From Tardiphaga sp. P9-11 (GTDB lineage: Bacteria; Pseudomonadota; Alphaproteobacteria; Rhizobiales; Xanthobacteraceae), in assembly GCF_008329525.1 (NCBI RefSeq), contig NZ_NPKQ01000005.1, forward strand, positions 310,001 to 374,000: a stretch of DNA of 64,000 bases. Reading direction: 5' to 3'. The translations under genes and the position numbers were made by a program. Below are positions 55,613-63,795 of this stretch, in pieces (positions within the stretch are counted from its first letter, which is position 1; the number at the start of each line of letters is the position of its first letter). The notes beneath the pieces are model-generated. The model saw only the letters and a program-made list of their open reading frames with translations. It made no database searches and had not been told where the DNA came from.

Positions 55613-56599
55613 ATGGCCCCCCGCATGACCACGCGCCGACAGGTGATGAAGCTCGCTGCCTTTGCTGCCAGCCAAACTGCGCTGACGGGCGCGGTGCGTG
55701 CCGAGGGCGGTGTCGATTCCGGCATCATGATGCAGGCGCCGCTCCCCTTCGCGCAGCAGACGCCGATGCGGATCGGTGCCGCGGCACTTCGCGTCCGCGA
55801 TCTCGGCAAGATGCGTAGCTATTACACAGACCTGCTGAAGCTCGACACCATCAACGCGGACAAGACCGAGGTCGTGCTCGGCGTCGACGGTGTCGCGCTG
55901 CTGCATCTGATCCACCGGCCCGATGCGCCGCTCGAGGCGCAGACCACGGCCGGACTGTTTCACACCGCGTTCCTGATGCCGAGCCGTGCGGATTTCGCAC
56001 GTTGGCTGGTCCATGCCGCGCTGGCGCGCACACCATTCGATGGCTTTGCCGATCACCATGTCAGCGAAGCGTCTTATCTGACCGATCCCGAGGGCAACGG
56101 TATCGAGGTCTATTCGGACCGGCCGCAGTCGGCCTGGAAATGGACCGGCGATACGGTCACCATGGGCACCGATCAGCTCGACATCGACAATATCGTGGCG
56201 CTCACCGATATCACGCGCGATCAGTATCACGCTGCACCGAAGGCACTGCGCATCGGGCACATGCATCTGCGCGTCGGTGACGTCGCGCGCGGCCGAACAT
56301 TCTACGAAGGCCTTATCGGCATGGAGCCGACACGGCTCAACCGCGCCGGCGTCGCCTTCCTGTCGTCAGGTCGTTACCACCATCACATCGGCATCAATAC
56401 ATGGCAGAGCGCTGGCAGCGGTCCGCGCAATGCGCAGGAGACAGGGTTGGCCTGGTTCTCGCTCCGCGTTTCCGATGATGTCGTGATGGCCGACCGCAGG
56501 CGCCGTCTTGCGGCGGCGGGCCTGTCAGGCGAGGCGATCACTGATGGTGTTGCGATCGCCGATCCCTGGGGCACTGAGGTACGGCTGGTGAAGGGCTAG
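55613..56599 (+). CDS. CatE-like VOC dioxygenase with export-like N-terminus
   Basis: About 328 aa from ATG 55613; ATG 55625 is also possible. After TTRRQVMKLAAFAASQTALTG, which looks like a weak twin-arginine or lipoprotein-type leader, two VOC units follow: RIGAAALRVRDLGKMRSYYTDLL, with FHTAFLMPSR and ADHHVSEASYLTDPEGNGIEVYSDRP, then RIGHMHLRVGDVARGRTFYEGLIGM and HHHIGINTW. Metal ligands are expected at H in IGHMHL, H in HHHIG and E in EVRLVKG. This is the catechol 2,3-dioxygenase-like CatE family. No ribosome-binding site is obvious. Confidence 0.78.
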   Translation: MAPRMTTRRQVMKLAAFAASQTALTGAVRAEGGVDSGIMMQAPLPFAQQTPMRIGAAALRVRDLGKMRSYYTDLLKLDTINADKTEVVLGVDGVALLHLIHRPDAPLEAQTTAGLFHTAFLMPSRADFARWLVHAALARTPFDGFADHHVSEASYLTDPEGNGIEVYSDRPQSAWKWTGDTVTMGTDQLDIDNIVALTDITRDQYHAAPKALRIGHMHLRVGDVARGRTFYEGLIGMEPTRLNRAGVAFLSSGRYHHHIGINTWQSAGSGPRNAQETGLAWFSLRVSDDVVMADRRRRLAAAGLSGEAITDGVAIADPWGTEVRLVKG

Positions 56600-56607
56600 A
56601 GCTAAAC

Positions 56608-56790
56608 TCACGCTTCCGCCAGTTCGAAATACCGCGGCGCGTCGCGCCAGCCATGCGCTGCGGCATGCAGCGCTTTGGCGCGATAATCCAGTTCGAGATC
56701 GCTGAGCATGCCGCGCATTTCGAAGTCGCTTTCTTCGCGGGCGAGGCGATTGCAATCGTCAGCGCGGTCTCTGAAATAATTTTCTGACAT
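56608..56790 (-). CDS. small helical unknown protein (60 aa)
   Basis: 60 residues, MSENYFRDRADDCNRLAREE onward, predicted all-helical. This opening (R.RA..C..LA) recurs in many short proteins of the Bradyrhizobium group. Starts at 56811 or 56790 are both possible; neither has a strong site. It is convergent with the VOC gene. Function unknown. Confidence 0.6.
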   Translation of the reverse strand: MSENYFRDRADDCNRLAREESDFEMRGMLSDLELDYRAKALHAAAHGWRDAPRYFELAEA

Positions 56791-56926
56791 AATCATCGGT
56801 ATCGCTTTCATCGGCCCCAATATCGGCCCCGATGAAACTTCGCTGTCCGGTTGGGCGAAGACGTGGCGGGACGCCATCATATGTGTGGCGGTTCCATCAT
56901 TTCGCGTTGCGCAAGATTGCGCAGCG

Positions 56927-57145
56927 CTATGGCGCGCCGTTCGCGCCTGCACTCACGGCGTGCGAGACCAGCGCATGAGCGTCGGTGATGCCGCCTGCCG
57001 CATGACGCACGATCGTTTCCGCCATCATGGCCTTTGTCGCCGGCGTGCGATGCTGTACGGCGATCTGCTCCACGGCGATATCCAGCACCTGGCGCAGTGT
57101 GGCCACATATGTCGGGTCGAACTTCGGTGACGGGGTGGTCGACAT
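56927..57145 (-). CDS. small unknown protein (72 aa)
   Basis: 72 residues, MSTTPSPKFDPTYVATLRQVLD onward, with GGAGTTGCATC just before the ATG, a good ribosome-binding site. Mostly helical, with no signal peptide or membrane segment. It lies upstream of the 60-aa gene on the same strand. Confidence 0.6.
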   Translation of the reverse strand: MSTTPSPKFDPTYVATLRQVLDIAVEQIAVQHRTPATKAMMAETIVRHAAGGITDAHALVSHAVSAGANGAP

Positions 57146-57485
57146 GATGCAACTCCATAGTATCAGACGGTAGTCTCAAACTGCGCGGACCGTGCTGGCG
57201 CAATGGGGCGCATCTAAGTCCGGTCGATGAAACGTCAATGACGGCTTCTGACATTGTTTTGAAGCGGTCGCCTTGAACTTCCATGAGGTGTTGCGCGACA
57301 TCCCGCCACGCGCAGTACGACTTGCGCATTCGAATATAACGCAGTGCAAAAATCTTCAGGATTTGTGAACCCGGCGTGACATCGCGTGCACATTCGCGCG
57401 ATCGATGACGCTGCGACTTTTCTGAATGTGGTGCTTGACTGACGCTCGGTCGTTTTTGCGCAGGCTTGCGGCGTGATGTTCGCGC
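57146..57485. other. intergenic stretch without a supportable gene
   Basis: 340 bp between two leftward genes. Short frames only; no convincing operator or terminator was seen. The promoter of the 72-aa gene probably lies in the right-hand part of the first 100 bp. Confidence 0.45.
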
Positions 57486-58190
57486 CTAGCGTTCCTGCAT
57501 GATGCTGAGCGGAATATTGACCTCGCAGCTGAGGCCATTGGGATCGAAGCGCAAGCGTGCTTCACCCTGCAATTGCCCGGGCAGAGCCTGTTCGATCAGA
57601 CGGCTGCCAAAGCTCTTTCGGGTCGGTTCGACCACCGGTGGGCCGCCGCTTTCCTTCCAGTGCAAGACGAAACGCTTCGGCGTGTCCTGTGTCGCTGACC
57701 ACGAGATCGACACCCGGCCGCCAGGCGCAGACAATGCGCCATATTTGGTGGCGTTGGTGCAGAGCTCATGAATCACCATCGACAACGAGAGCGCCGGGCC
57801 GGACGAGATCGCAATAGCGTCCCCGGTGATCGTGAACTGATCGAGACTCTTGGACTGGAACGCACGCACCGCGCTTTCGATCAGCGTACGGCAGCTCGCG
57901 CCGGTCCAGGTCTCGCGGATCAGCAAATCCTGCGCCACGGCCAGCGCCTGCAGGCGATCGCCGATGGTCTTTGATGCTTCTTCGAGGCTGCTGGCCGTGC
58001 GCAGACTCTGCGACGTGATGGCCGAGACGATGGCGAGTGTATTCTTGACGCGGTGATGCAGTTCCCCGATCACCACTTCCTGCAATTTGGCTGCGATGGC
58101 GTGCGCCTGCGCGTCGACGCCGGCTTTGGCCAGCAGTTCCTTGAGATAGTCGGGTTCGTTCTCAATCGACCGCGGCGCGGGAATGGTCAT
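57486..58190 (-). CDS. HWE/HisKA_2-type sensor histidine kinase, no sensor domain
   Basis: 234 aa from an ATG at 58190 preceded by GGGGAATGACC. The phosphoacceptor is in IGELHHRVKNTLAIVSAI and the ATP domain has SMVIHELCTNATKYGALS (N box) and FGSRLIEQALPGQL (G-box region). It has no transmembrane or PAS region, so input must come from a partner. HWE/HisKA_2 kinases commonly feed PhyR-type general stress signalling or single-domain regulators in alphaproteobacteria; no such gene is adjacent. Confidence 0.9.
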   Translation of the reverse strand: MTIPAPRSIENEPDYLKELLAKAGVDAQAHAIAAKLQEVVIGELHHRVKNTLAIVSAITSQSLRTASSLEEASKTIGDRLQALAVAQDLLIRETWTGASCRTLIESAVRAFQSKSLDQFTITGDAIAISSGPALSLSMVIHELCTNATKYGALSAPGGRVSISWSATQDTPKRFVLHWKESGGPPVVEPTRKSFGSRLIEQALPGQLQGEARLRFDPNGLSCEVNIPLSIMQER

Positions 58191-58525
58191 TCCCCGTACT
58201 AACAGGTCGGCGGAGCGCCGTATATTCCGAAAGTAGATGCGATGGCGCGGCGCGTGGCCGCTCACTGCCTCCTGTAGGGCAAGGGAGATGGTGCGACCTT
58301 TCCCGAGCCGGGGCTGTTCGCGTCATACCCAGCCCAGAGATGCACGGAAAAGACGCTCAAGACCGCCAACGAGCTTGAGGATTTGATCAAGCAACGCACG
58401 GTTCGGCTGCTCGGTCGATGGCCGAGGGCAGCGCAGGCGGTCATCGACCTTCGTCAAGCACCGCCCGCCATGTTTGATCGAGCGATCAAGTTCCGCGGCA
58501 AACAGCGCGGCATCGTGGGGATGGT
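58191..58525. other. intergenic stretch, possible gene remnant
   Basis: 335 bp. On the plus strand near 58346-58395 a frame without a start codon reads KTLKTANELEDLIKQR, resembling the opening of a small unknown-protein family of this group, but it soon loses similarity. Otherwise nothing is supported. Confidence 0.35.
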
Positions 58526-58963
58526 TTACCTCAGTGAGATGGCAAGGCCCGAGAGATCGGCATTGACCATCAATCCGGTCTGGCGGCCGCTCAATTCCAG
58601 CAGCGCGCCTTTTTCGTTGGTGAGCACGATGGCGCTGACGCCGCGGCCGACGGCAGCCCCTGCGCCGCCTGCGCCATAGACGCCGGCTACATCGCCGGGG
58701 CTGTTGATGCGGCTGACGCGGCCGGACAGATAGGTCTGCGATGCGCCGAAGACGAGGCCCGCGCTCAAGCCGCCGATCGATAGCGGATAGGTCCGCCCGC
58801 GAAAGGTCAACGTGCCCGAACCGCCCGACGCGCCGATGAACCAGCCGCCCTTCAGCACATTGATGCGGATCGTGCCACTATCGGCGAAAGCCACAGAGGA
58901 AACGCTTGCGCCAATCAAGGCGAGGGCGGCGAGGAGGGTGGTGCGGAGAAGCGGGCGCGACAT
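58526..58963 (-). CDS. exported small protein, EipA/DUF1134-like
   Basis: 145 aa from an ATG at 58963 preceded by AGAGGAAATCC, with a clear signal peptide (MSRPLLRTTLLAALALIGASVSSVAFADS, in two parts). The mature part is glycine-rich beta: WFIGASGGSGTLTFRGRTYPLSIGGLSAGLVFGAS, then GVYGAGGAGAAVGRGVSAIVLTNEKGALLELSG. The order and motifs resemble EipA (DUF1134), a periplasmic cell-envelope-integrity protein of Brucella, though family membership is from memory. It would act in the periplasm. Confidence 0.65.
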   Translation of the reverse strand: MSRPLLRTTLLAALALIGASVSSVAFADSGTIRINVLKGGWFIGASGGSGTLTFRGRTYPLSIGGLSAGLVFGASQTYLSGRVSRINSPGDVAGVYGAGGAGAAVGRGVSAIVLTNEKGALLELSGRQTGLMVNADLSGLAISLR

Positions 58964-59105
58964 GGGGATTTCCTCTGGGGGATGATTCGTTGGGCGCAAA
59001 GCTAGGCCGGCACAATCCAGCAAAATCGCCGCTGGGTCCATGGGCCTTTGGCGCCCCGCGGGCGCGGCAATTGACAAATGCAGGCCCCGCAAAACACACT
59101 GGGCC

Positions 59106-60131
59106 ATGGCCAGGACCGTCCTCTTCCTCTGCACCGGCAACTACTATCGCAGCCGCTATGCGGAAGAACTCTTCAATCACCTGGCGCGCCGTGCCGGTCT
59201 GGACTGGGAGGCGACGTCTCACGCCCTGGCCATCGAGCGGGGCAAGGACAATATCGGCCCGATGGCGCGACAGACCATCGACGCTCTGACCATCGATGGC
59301 ATTGCGCCCATTGGCGTGTCGCGGATGCCGGCACCCTGCACGCATGATGCGCTGGAAGCATCCGAGATGGTCGTGGCCGTGAAGGAGGCCGAACACCGCG
59401 CTTTGCTCACCGAGCGCTTTCCGGGCTGGGAAGATCGCGTAACCTATTGGCATGTCCATGACATCGACGTGGCGCGTCCCGATGAGGCGCTGCCCGAGCT
59501 GAAAGCGCATGTCGCGCGTCTGGTGTGTGAGCTGGCTGAACCTCCCCATGTGAAACTGATCGCTCCCGCCATGTGGCAGCTCGTCGAGCGCTATGCGGGA
59601 CGCGTCGGCTACAAAGGCGGCGTCAAGTCCGAAGGGCTTTCGCGCGATCCGCCGGTCATCGATTGCTCCGGCTGGGCCGCGTTGCTGCTGTCCAGCGCGA
59701 TGCAAGCGATGAATGATGCATCCGAAAGCAATGTCTTCAATGCGGAGGAGATTGCGGCGATCTCGACCTGGTCCGATCGCATGATCGAGGTCATCGAGAC
59801 CCGCACCGGGTTTATTCTCGAAGGCGATCGGATCAATCTCGAAAGTCTGCCGCGCTTTGCCACGATCGGCTTGCGACAAGGTGGCGGGGCATGGGCCGCG
59901 AACCATCCGCGGCCACGCGGGATCACCCATGTGGTCCAGGTCGTGCGCCGCCCCGATGATGGCGCGCCGTTCGTGACGGAGTCGCAGGGCTGGGCGACAC
60001 CATATGGCATTCGGTTGCTGCCGCTGGCGGATTGGCTTGATATCAGCCGGGCGTGGCTCAAGTCCGGCGAGGCGTGGGCGGTCGATCCGTTTGCGCCGGG
60101 CGTGCATCGCGCAGGCGCGGCGTCTTATTGA
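59106..60131 (+). CDS. fusion: LMW protein-tyrosine phosphatase-like + NlpC/P60-like
   Basis: 341 aa from an ATG at 59106. Residues 1 to about 150 match the low-molecular-weight phosphatase: VLFLCTGNYYRSRYAEELF holds C9-x5-R15-S16, with the general-acid aspartate expected in WHVHDIDVARPDE. From about residue 160 a second domain follows with IDC187SGWAALLL and H275 in GITHVVQVV, then ESQGW: the Cys-His pattern of NlpC/P60-like papain-fold peptidases or amidases. No linker or stop separates them and the phase is continuous. No secretion signal is seen, so a peptidoglycan role would need export by other means. Start position lacks a strong ribosome-binding site. Confidence 0.75.
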   Translation: MARTVLFLCTGNYYRSRYAEELFNHLARRAGLDWEATSHALAIERGKDNIGPMARQTIDALTIDGIAPIGVSRMPAPCTHDALEASEMVVAVKEAEHRALLTERFPGWEDRVTYWHVHDIDVARPDEALPELKAHVARLVCELAEPPHVKLIAPAMWQLVERYAGRVGYKGGVKSEGLSRDPPVIDCSGWAALLLSSAMQAMNDASESNVFNAEEIAAISTWSDRMIEVIETRTGFILEGDRINLESLPRFATIGLRQGGGAWAANHPRPRGITHVVQVVRRPDDGAPFVTESQGWATPYGIRLLPLADWLDISRAWLKSGEAWAVDPFAPGVHRAGAASY

Positions 60132-60212
60132 CTGATGATACAATGGACCAAATAGCAGCTCCGCTGTAAGCGAAGCTAAACATGGCGCGAACCTCGTTGT
60201 CGAGCTCGCGGG

Positions 60213-61175
60213 TCAATCAGCCACTTCTGCTTCCAGGACGTCCCCTTGCCTTCGGTCGCCGTCAGAGCGTCGCGTTGCTCGGTAACGACCAGGCGATAGG
60301 CCGTGATGTCGATGGAAGAGCTTCGAAAACGCGGCAGTGGTCTCATAGCCGACGGAGGTCGCTATCCGTGCGATCGCCTCGTCGCTTGTTTCGAGTAAGA
60401 ACGCAGCCTCCGACATCCGGCGCGCGATCAGATAACTGTACATGGACTGACCGACGAGCTTGGTGAAGCGCGCCGAAAACGCCGAGCGACCTAACCCCAC
60501 GCGTTGCCCGAGGTCATCGAGGGTCCAGGGCCGATCCGGTCGCTCGTGGATCAACCGAAGCGCCGGTCCGATGTGCGGGTCCGCCATCGCCCCAAGCCAC
60601 CCGCCTTCTCCGGGATTAAGCGACTTGATCCAGTTTCGCAGAACCTCAACGAAGAGCACCTCTGTTAATCGTGACAACGCGACGCCCTGGCCGGGACGCT
60701 CACACGCCGACTCGCTCACCATGCGTCGCAGAATCGCCTCGAGCCACGCGCCATCCCCCGTGGGCTTCAGGAGAAGCATTGGCGGAAGTAATTCCAACAC
60801 GCTGCCGCGTGAAGGCCGTGCGACAGTGAACTTGCCGCAGATCATCGTCGCATGCGGCTGCGCGTTGCCGCCGTGACGAACGACGCCACGATCCGCGGCC
60901 GATCGATCGAAGTCGAGAACCGAAAATGGCGTCGTCCGGCGATCCGAATAAATCACATGGGGCTCGCCCCGTGAGATGACGACGCAGTCGCCGGCGGCCA
61001 TATGGAGTTCTTGTCCCTGTTCAAGCGAGAGGGTCGCTGAACCACGACTGAGATAATGAAACATGGCGTACGGGCGTTGTGGCAACGCCAGATTCCAGGG
61101 ATGGCCGAGCTCAAAGTGGAAGAGCAGAGTCCCACCGAGACGAACGCGGTCGAGCACTTCGGCGAGGATGTCCAT
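60213..61175 (-). CDS. AraC-family regulator with cupin sensor
   Basis: 320 aa. The N-terminal part is a cupin-type sensor (MFHYLSRGSATLSL, MAAGDCVVISRGEPHVIY). The C-terminal AraC domain has two helix-turn-helices: WTLDDLGQRVGLGRSAFSARFTKLVGQS and EAIARIATSVGYETTAAFSKLFHRHHGLSPGRYR (second signature). ATG 61175 (MDILAEVLDRV) is chosen from family starts. It diverges from the exported hydrolase at 61386 and may control the accessory genes to its right; relatives often sense aldehydes or electrophiles. Confidence 0.9.
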   Translation of the reverse strand: MDILAEVLDRVRLGGTLLFHFELGHPWNLALPQRPYAMFHYLSRGSATLSLEQGQELHMAAGDCVVISRGEPHVIYSDRRTTPFSVLDFDRSAADRGVVRHGGNAQPHATMICGKFTVARPSRGSVLELLPPMLLLKPTGDGAWLEAILRRMVSESACERPGQGVALSRLTEVLFVEVLRNWIKSLNPGEGGWLGAMADPHIGPALRLIHERPDRPWTLDDLGQRVGLGRSAFSARFTKLVGQSMYSYLIARRMSEAAFLLETSDEAIARIATSVGYETTAAFSKLFHRHHGLSPGRYRATRRSDGDRRQGDVLEAEVAD

Positions 61176-61385
61176 AGCGGCAATACTAATTCCGCGGACG
61201 ATCCGACGCAATACTTGGACGATTGGGCTCTACCGTCCGAGACATCTTCATATTAGGTCCTGCCAAGCGCGCGGACGCATCGTGCAGTCATCCATTTCCG
61301 AAGCGGCAGATGGAAGACCCGTGACTTTGCTGGATCGCCTGCCATCCCCGACCTCGCGTCGTTCGTTATCCAACAGGAGCCATTC

Positions 61386-62156
61386 ATGCGAAATCTTCTG
61401 CTTTCAACCGCCGCCGTCCTCCTGGCCGGAGCGGCATTTGCCGCCTCCGCCCAGTCGGCCGAACTGCCCAAGGGAGCCGCTCACAACATCGTGCTCGTCC
61501 ATGGCGCTTTCGTCGACCAGACGAGTTGGCAGCCCGTCGCCGACATCCTCACCAAGAAAGGCTACAACGTCACGCTCGTCGAAAATCCGCTCACCTCCCT
61601 TGCCGCTGATGTCGATGCTACCAAACAGGCCCTGGCGAAGCAGAACGGCAAGACTGTTCTCGTCGGCCATTCCTGGGGCGGCGTGGTCATCACGGAAGCC
61701 GGCAACGACCCCAAGATCTCGGCGCTCGTCTACGTCTCCGCTTTCGCGCCTGACGTGGGACAATCTCTGGCGGACCTCGCCAAGAGCGGTCCCGCGACCG
61801 AAGGTGGTGCGGCGATTCATCCGGACGACAAGGGCAACCTCTACATCGATTCCAAGGTATTTCCGTCGGCCGTTGCGGCCGACCTTCCTCCGGAGATCGC
61901 CGCGCACCTGGCTAACTCGCAGCTTCCATTGAATCACGTTGCATTCGAGGCGCCCGTCGACATTGCAGCCTGGCGCGACAAGCCGACATTCTATGTCATC
62001 AGCACGAAGGACAAGGTGATCGCACCCGAGGCCCAGAAGTTTTTCGCCGGCAGGATGAAGGCTCAGACGACGGAAGTCGCCGGCAGCCATGCTTCGCTCG
62101 TTGTTCATGCGAAGGAAGTCGCGGCGGCGATTGAAAAGGCCGCGCTGGTGAAGTGA
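61386..62156 (+). CDS. exported alpha/beta hydrolase
   Basis: 256 aa with a signal peptide (MRNLLLSTAAVLLAGAAFA to ASAQSA) and AGGAG 7 nt before the ATG. The HG motif is IVLVHGAFVDQTSW, the nucleophile serine lies in VLVGHSWGGVVIT, and AGSHASLVVHAKEVA holds the histidine. It is paralogous to the hydrolase at 45989. The pair share NPLTSL/NPLSSL and LVYVSAFAPD/LVYVAARAPD. Substrate unknown. It diverges from the AraC regulator and ends in a strong hairpin. Confidence 0.9.
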   Translation: MRNLLLSTAAVLLAGAAFAASAQSAELPKGAAHNIVLVHGAFVDQTSWQPVADILTKKGYNVTLVENPLTSLAADVDATKQALAKQNGKTVLVGHSWGGVVITEAGNDPKISALVYVSAFAPDVGQSLADLAKSGPATEGGAAIHPDDKGNLYIDSKVFPSAVAADLPPEIAAHLANSQLPLNHVAFEAPVDIAAWRDKPTFYVISTKDKVIAPEAQKFFAGRMKAQTTEVAGSHASLVVHAKEVAAAIEKAALVK

Positions 62157-62160
62157 CAAG

Positions 62161-62192
62161 AGCGCTCCCGGCACACGCGTGCCGGGAGCGCT
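62161..62192 (+). terminator. perfect 14-bp hairpin terminator
   Basis: AGCGCTCCCGGCAC, loop ACGC, GTGCCGGGAGCGCT. It lies 4 bp after the hydrolase stop and 49 bp before the next gene. Very stable; no U-run follows. Confidence 0.75.
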
Positions 62193-62241
62193 GCACTGGT
62201 CCCTCACTTGATTACTTCGTGCCAAGCATCCGGAGGATGAC

Positions 62242-63099
62242 ATGACTGCACTCGACATCACGAGCGAGGACGCCACGCTTGAAACGGCTCCCACCCGCTA
62301 CATCGAAGGCCGCGGAATCCGCTTCGCCTATCGCCGCCTCGGCCCATCGACCGGAACGCCGCTGGTGCTTCTGCAGCATTTCTCGGGCAACATCGATGCG
62401 TGGGATCCCGCCGTCGTCAACGCTCTCGCCGCCGATCGCCCTGTGATTGCCTTCGACAACGCCGGGGTCGGTCGCTCGACCGGCCAAACGCCCGACAATG
62501 TCGCGGCGATGGCACGCGACGCGGTCGCCTTCATCAACGCGCTTGGCATCTCCGAAGTCGACCTGCTGGGCTTTTCTCTCGGCGGATGCGTCGCCCAGCA
62601 GATCGCTGCCGAGCACGGACGGCTCGTCCGCAAGCTCATCCTCGTCGGCACCGCGCCCAAAGGCGGAGAGGAACACCTGGTAGCGGTTCTCCAAGAGGCG
62701 TTTTCCCAAACCGATGCACCCGACCCCCGCCTGCCGCTGTTCTTCACGAAGTCGTCCGCCAGCCAATCGTCCGGCCTGGCGTTCCTGAAGCGGACGCAGG
62801 TGCGTAAGGACGATAGGGACACCGATAACGGCAGCGCGGTCACCGATCCGCAGGCCAAGGCGCTGATCACTTGGTGCGCCACACCTGATCCCGAGCACGC
62901 CATTCTGCACGCTATCCGCCAGCCCACTCTCGTGGTCAGCGGTAGCCACGACACCATGCTTCCCGCGAACAACGCCTACGCAATGTTCAAGGAACTCAGC
63001 AACGCGCAGCTGGTCCTCTATCCCGATTCAGGCCACGGCGCCCTGTTTCAGCACCACGAGATCTTCGTCAGTCACGTCCGGACTTTCCTGAACGCGTAA
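62242..63099 (+). CDS. alpha/beta hydrolase
   Basis: 285 aa, GGAGGATG before the ATG. No signal peptide, so cytoplasmic. The oxyanion loop is LLQHFSGNIDAWDP, the nucleophile is in DLLGFSLGGCVAQQIA (G-F-S-L-G), the acid in VVSGSHDTMLPA and the histidine in YPDSGHGALFQHHE. These are the features of a typical MhpC-like or haloperoxidase-like hydrolase; the residues cannot fix a substrate. It is in line with the exported hydrolase but separated by its terminator. Confidence 0.9.
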   Translation: MTALDITSEDATLETAPTRYIEGRGIRFAYRRLGPSTGTPLVLLQHFSGNIDAWDPAVVNALAADRPVIAFDNAGVGRSTGQTPDNVAAMARDAVAFINALGISEVDLLGFSLGGCVAQQIAAEHGRLVRKLILVGTAPKGGEEHLVAVLQEAFSQTDAPDPRLPLFFTKSSASQSSGLAFLKRTQVRKDDRDTDNGSAVTDPQAKALITWCATPDPEHAILHAIRQPTLVVSGSHDTMLPANNAYAMFKELSNAQLVLYPDSGHGALFQHHEIFVSHVRTFLNA

Positions 63100-63178
63100 C
63101 CGGCAGCCGCATGATCCCCGGCGAGAGGTCGATGCGATCATACGCACTTTATCCATGAGAGTTATTTCGGAGGACAAA

Positions 63179-63671
63179 ATGAGAATAGAGAAAGTCGAGG
63201 TCGAACGTTTCAGCCTTACGAGCTCAAAGCCATTCGATGCTGTCGTGGCCGCGCTCAGGTCGGCTGTCGGCCAGCCCGACATAGTCGAATTTTTCAAGTC
63301 GTCGAGGGCGGCAAATTCCTTCCTGGAATTGGAACGCATTGTGCACAGCGGGCTCGGCCGCACGGTTTTATGCTTTTCGCCGAATCGACTTGGGCGCGGT
63401 TCTGCGCCGCGAAACCGGTTCCAAGATGCCTAACAGCATGCGGTTTTTGGTAGGAAATCCACTCATCATGAAAGAAATGGTCAAGCACGTACCTGATGCT
63501 GGATCTTACGCGCCAGTGACGATCCTCATTGATGAACGTCCTGATGGCGTGCATCTCTCCTATGACAAAATGGAGAGCTATCTCCTGCCGTTTGGCAGCA
63601 CGGAAGCGCTCGCAGTCGCACGCAATCTCGATGCGAAAATCACGACCTTGCTGCGCGAATGCGCAAGCTAA
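63179..63671 (+). pseudogene. DUF302-family gene, broken by two frameshifts
   Basis: The ATG at 63179 has GGAGG 6 nt upstream. The first frame reads MRIEKVEVERFSLTSSKPFDAVV to ERIVHSGLG, then turns to nonsense. A second short piece (MLFAE) lies in another frame near 63370-63384, and the third frame from about 63386 gives DLGAVLRRETGSKMPN, LVGNPLIMKEMVKHVPD and YLLPFGS to a stop at 63671. Joined, these form one DUF302-like protein of about 160 aa. Two shifts within 30 bp make a single sequencing error unlikely, but re-sequencing would settle it. Confidence 0.75.
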
Positions 63672-63795
63672 AACTTCCCGATGACGTTTCGGCCTGTGGA
63701 AGTGAGCGTCTCAAAGCGGCAATCGCGCAGCGCGAGAACGCAACTTGGGACGGGAGCGAGACGAATAGCTATTAAACCTGGAAGAGAACTCCGAC

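Noticed and set aside
58346-58460. Possible remnant reading TANELEDLIKQR on the plus strand
   Set aside because: Similarity is short, no start codon is present and the frame soon loses any pattern; too weak to call a pseudogene.
58878-60143. 421-residue minus-strand frame
   Set aside because: Antisense to the phosphatase-peptidase-like fusion, which carries active-site motifs; shadow has none.
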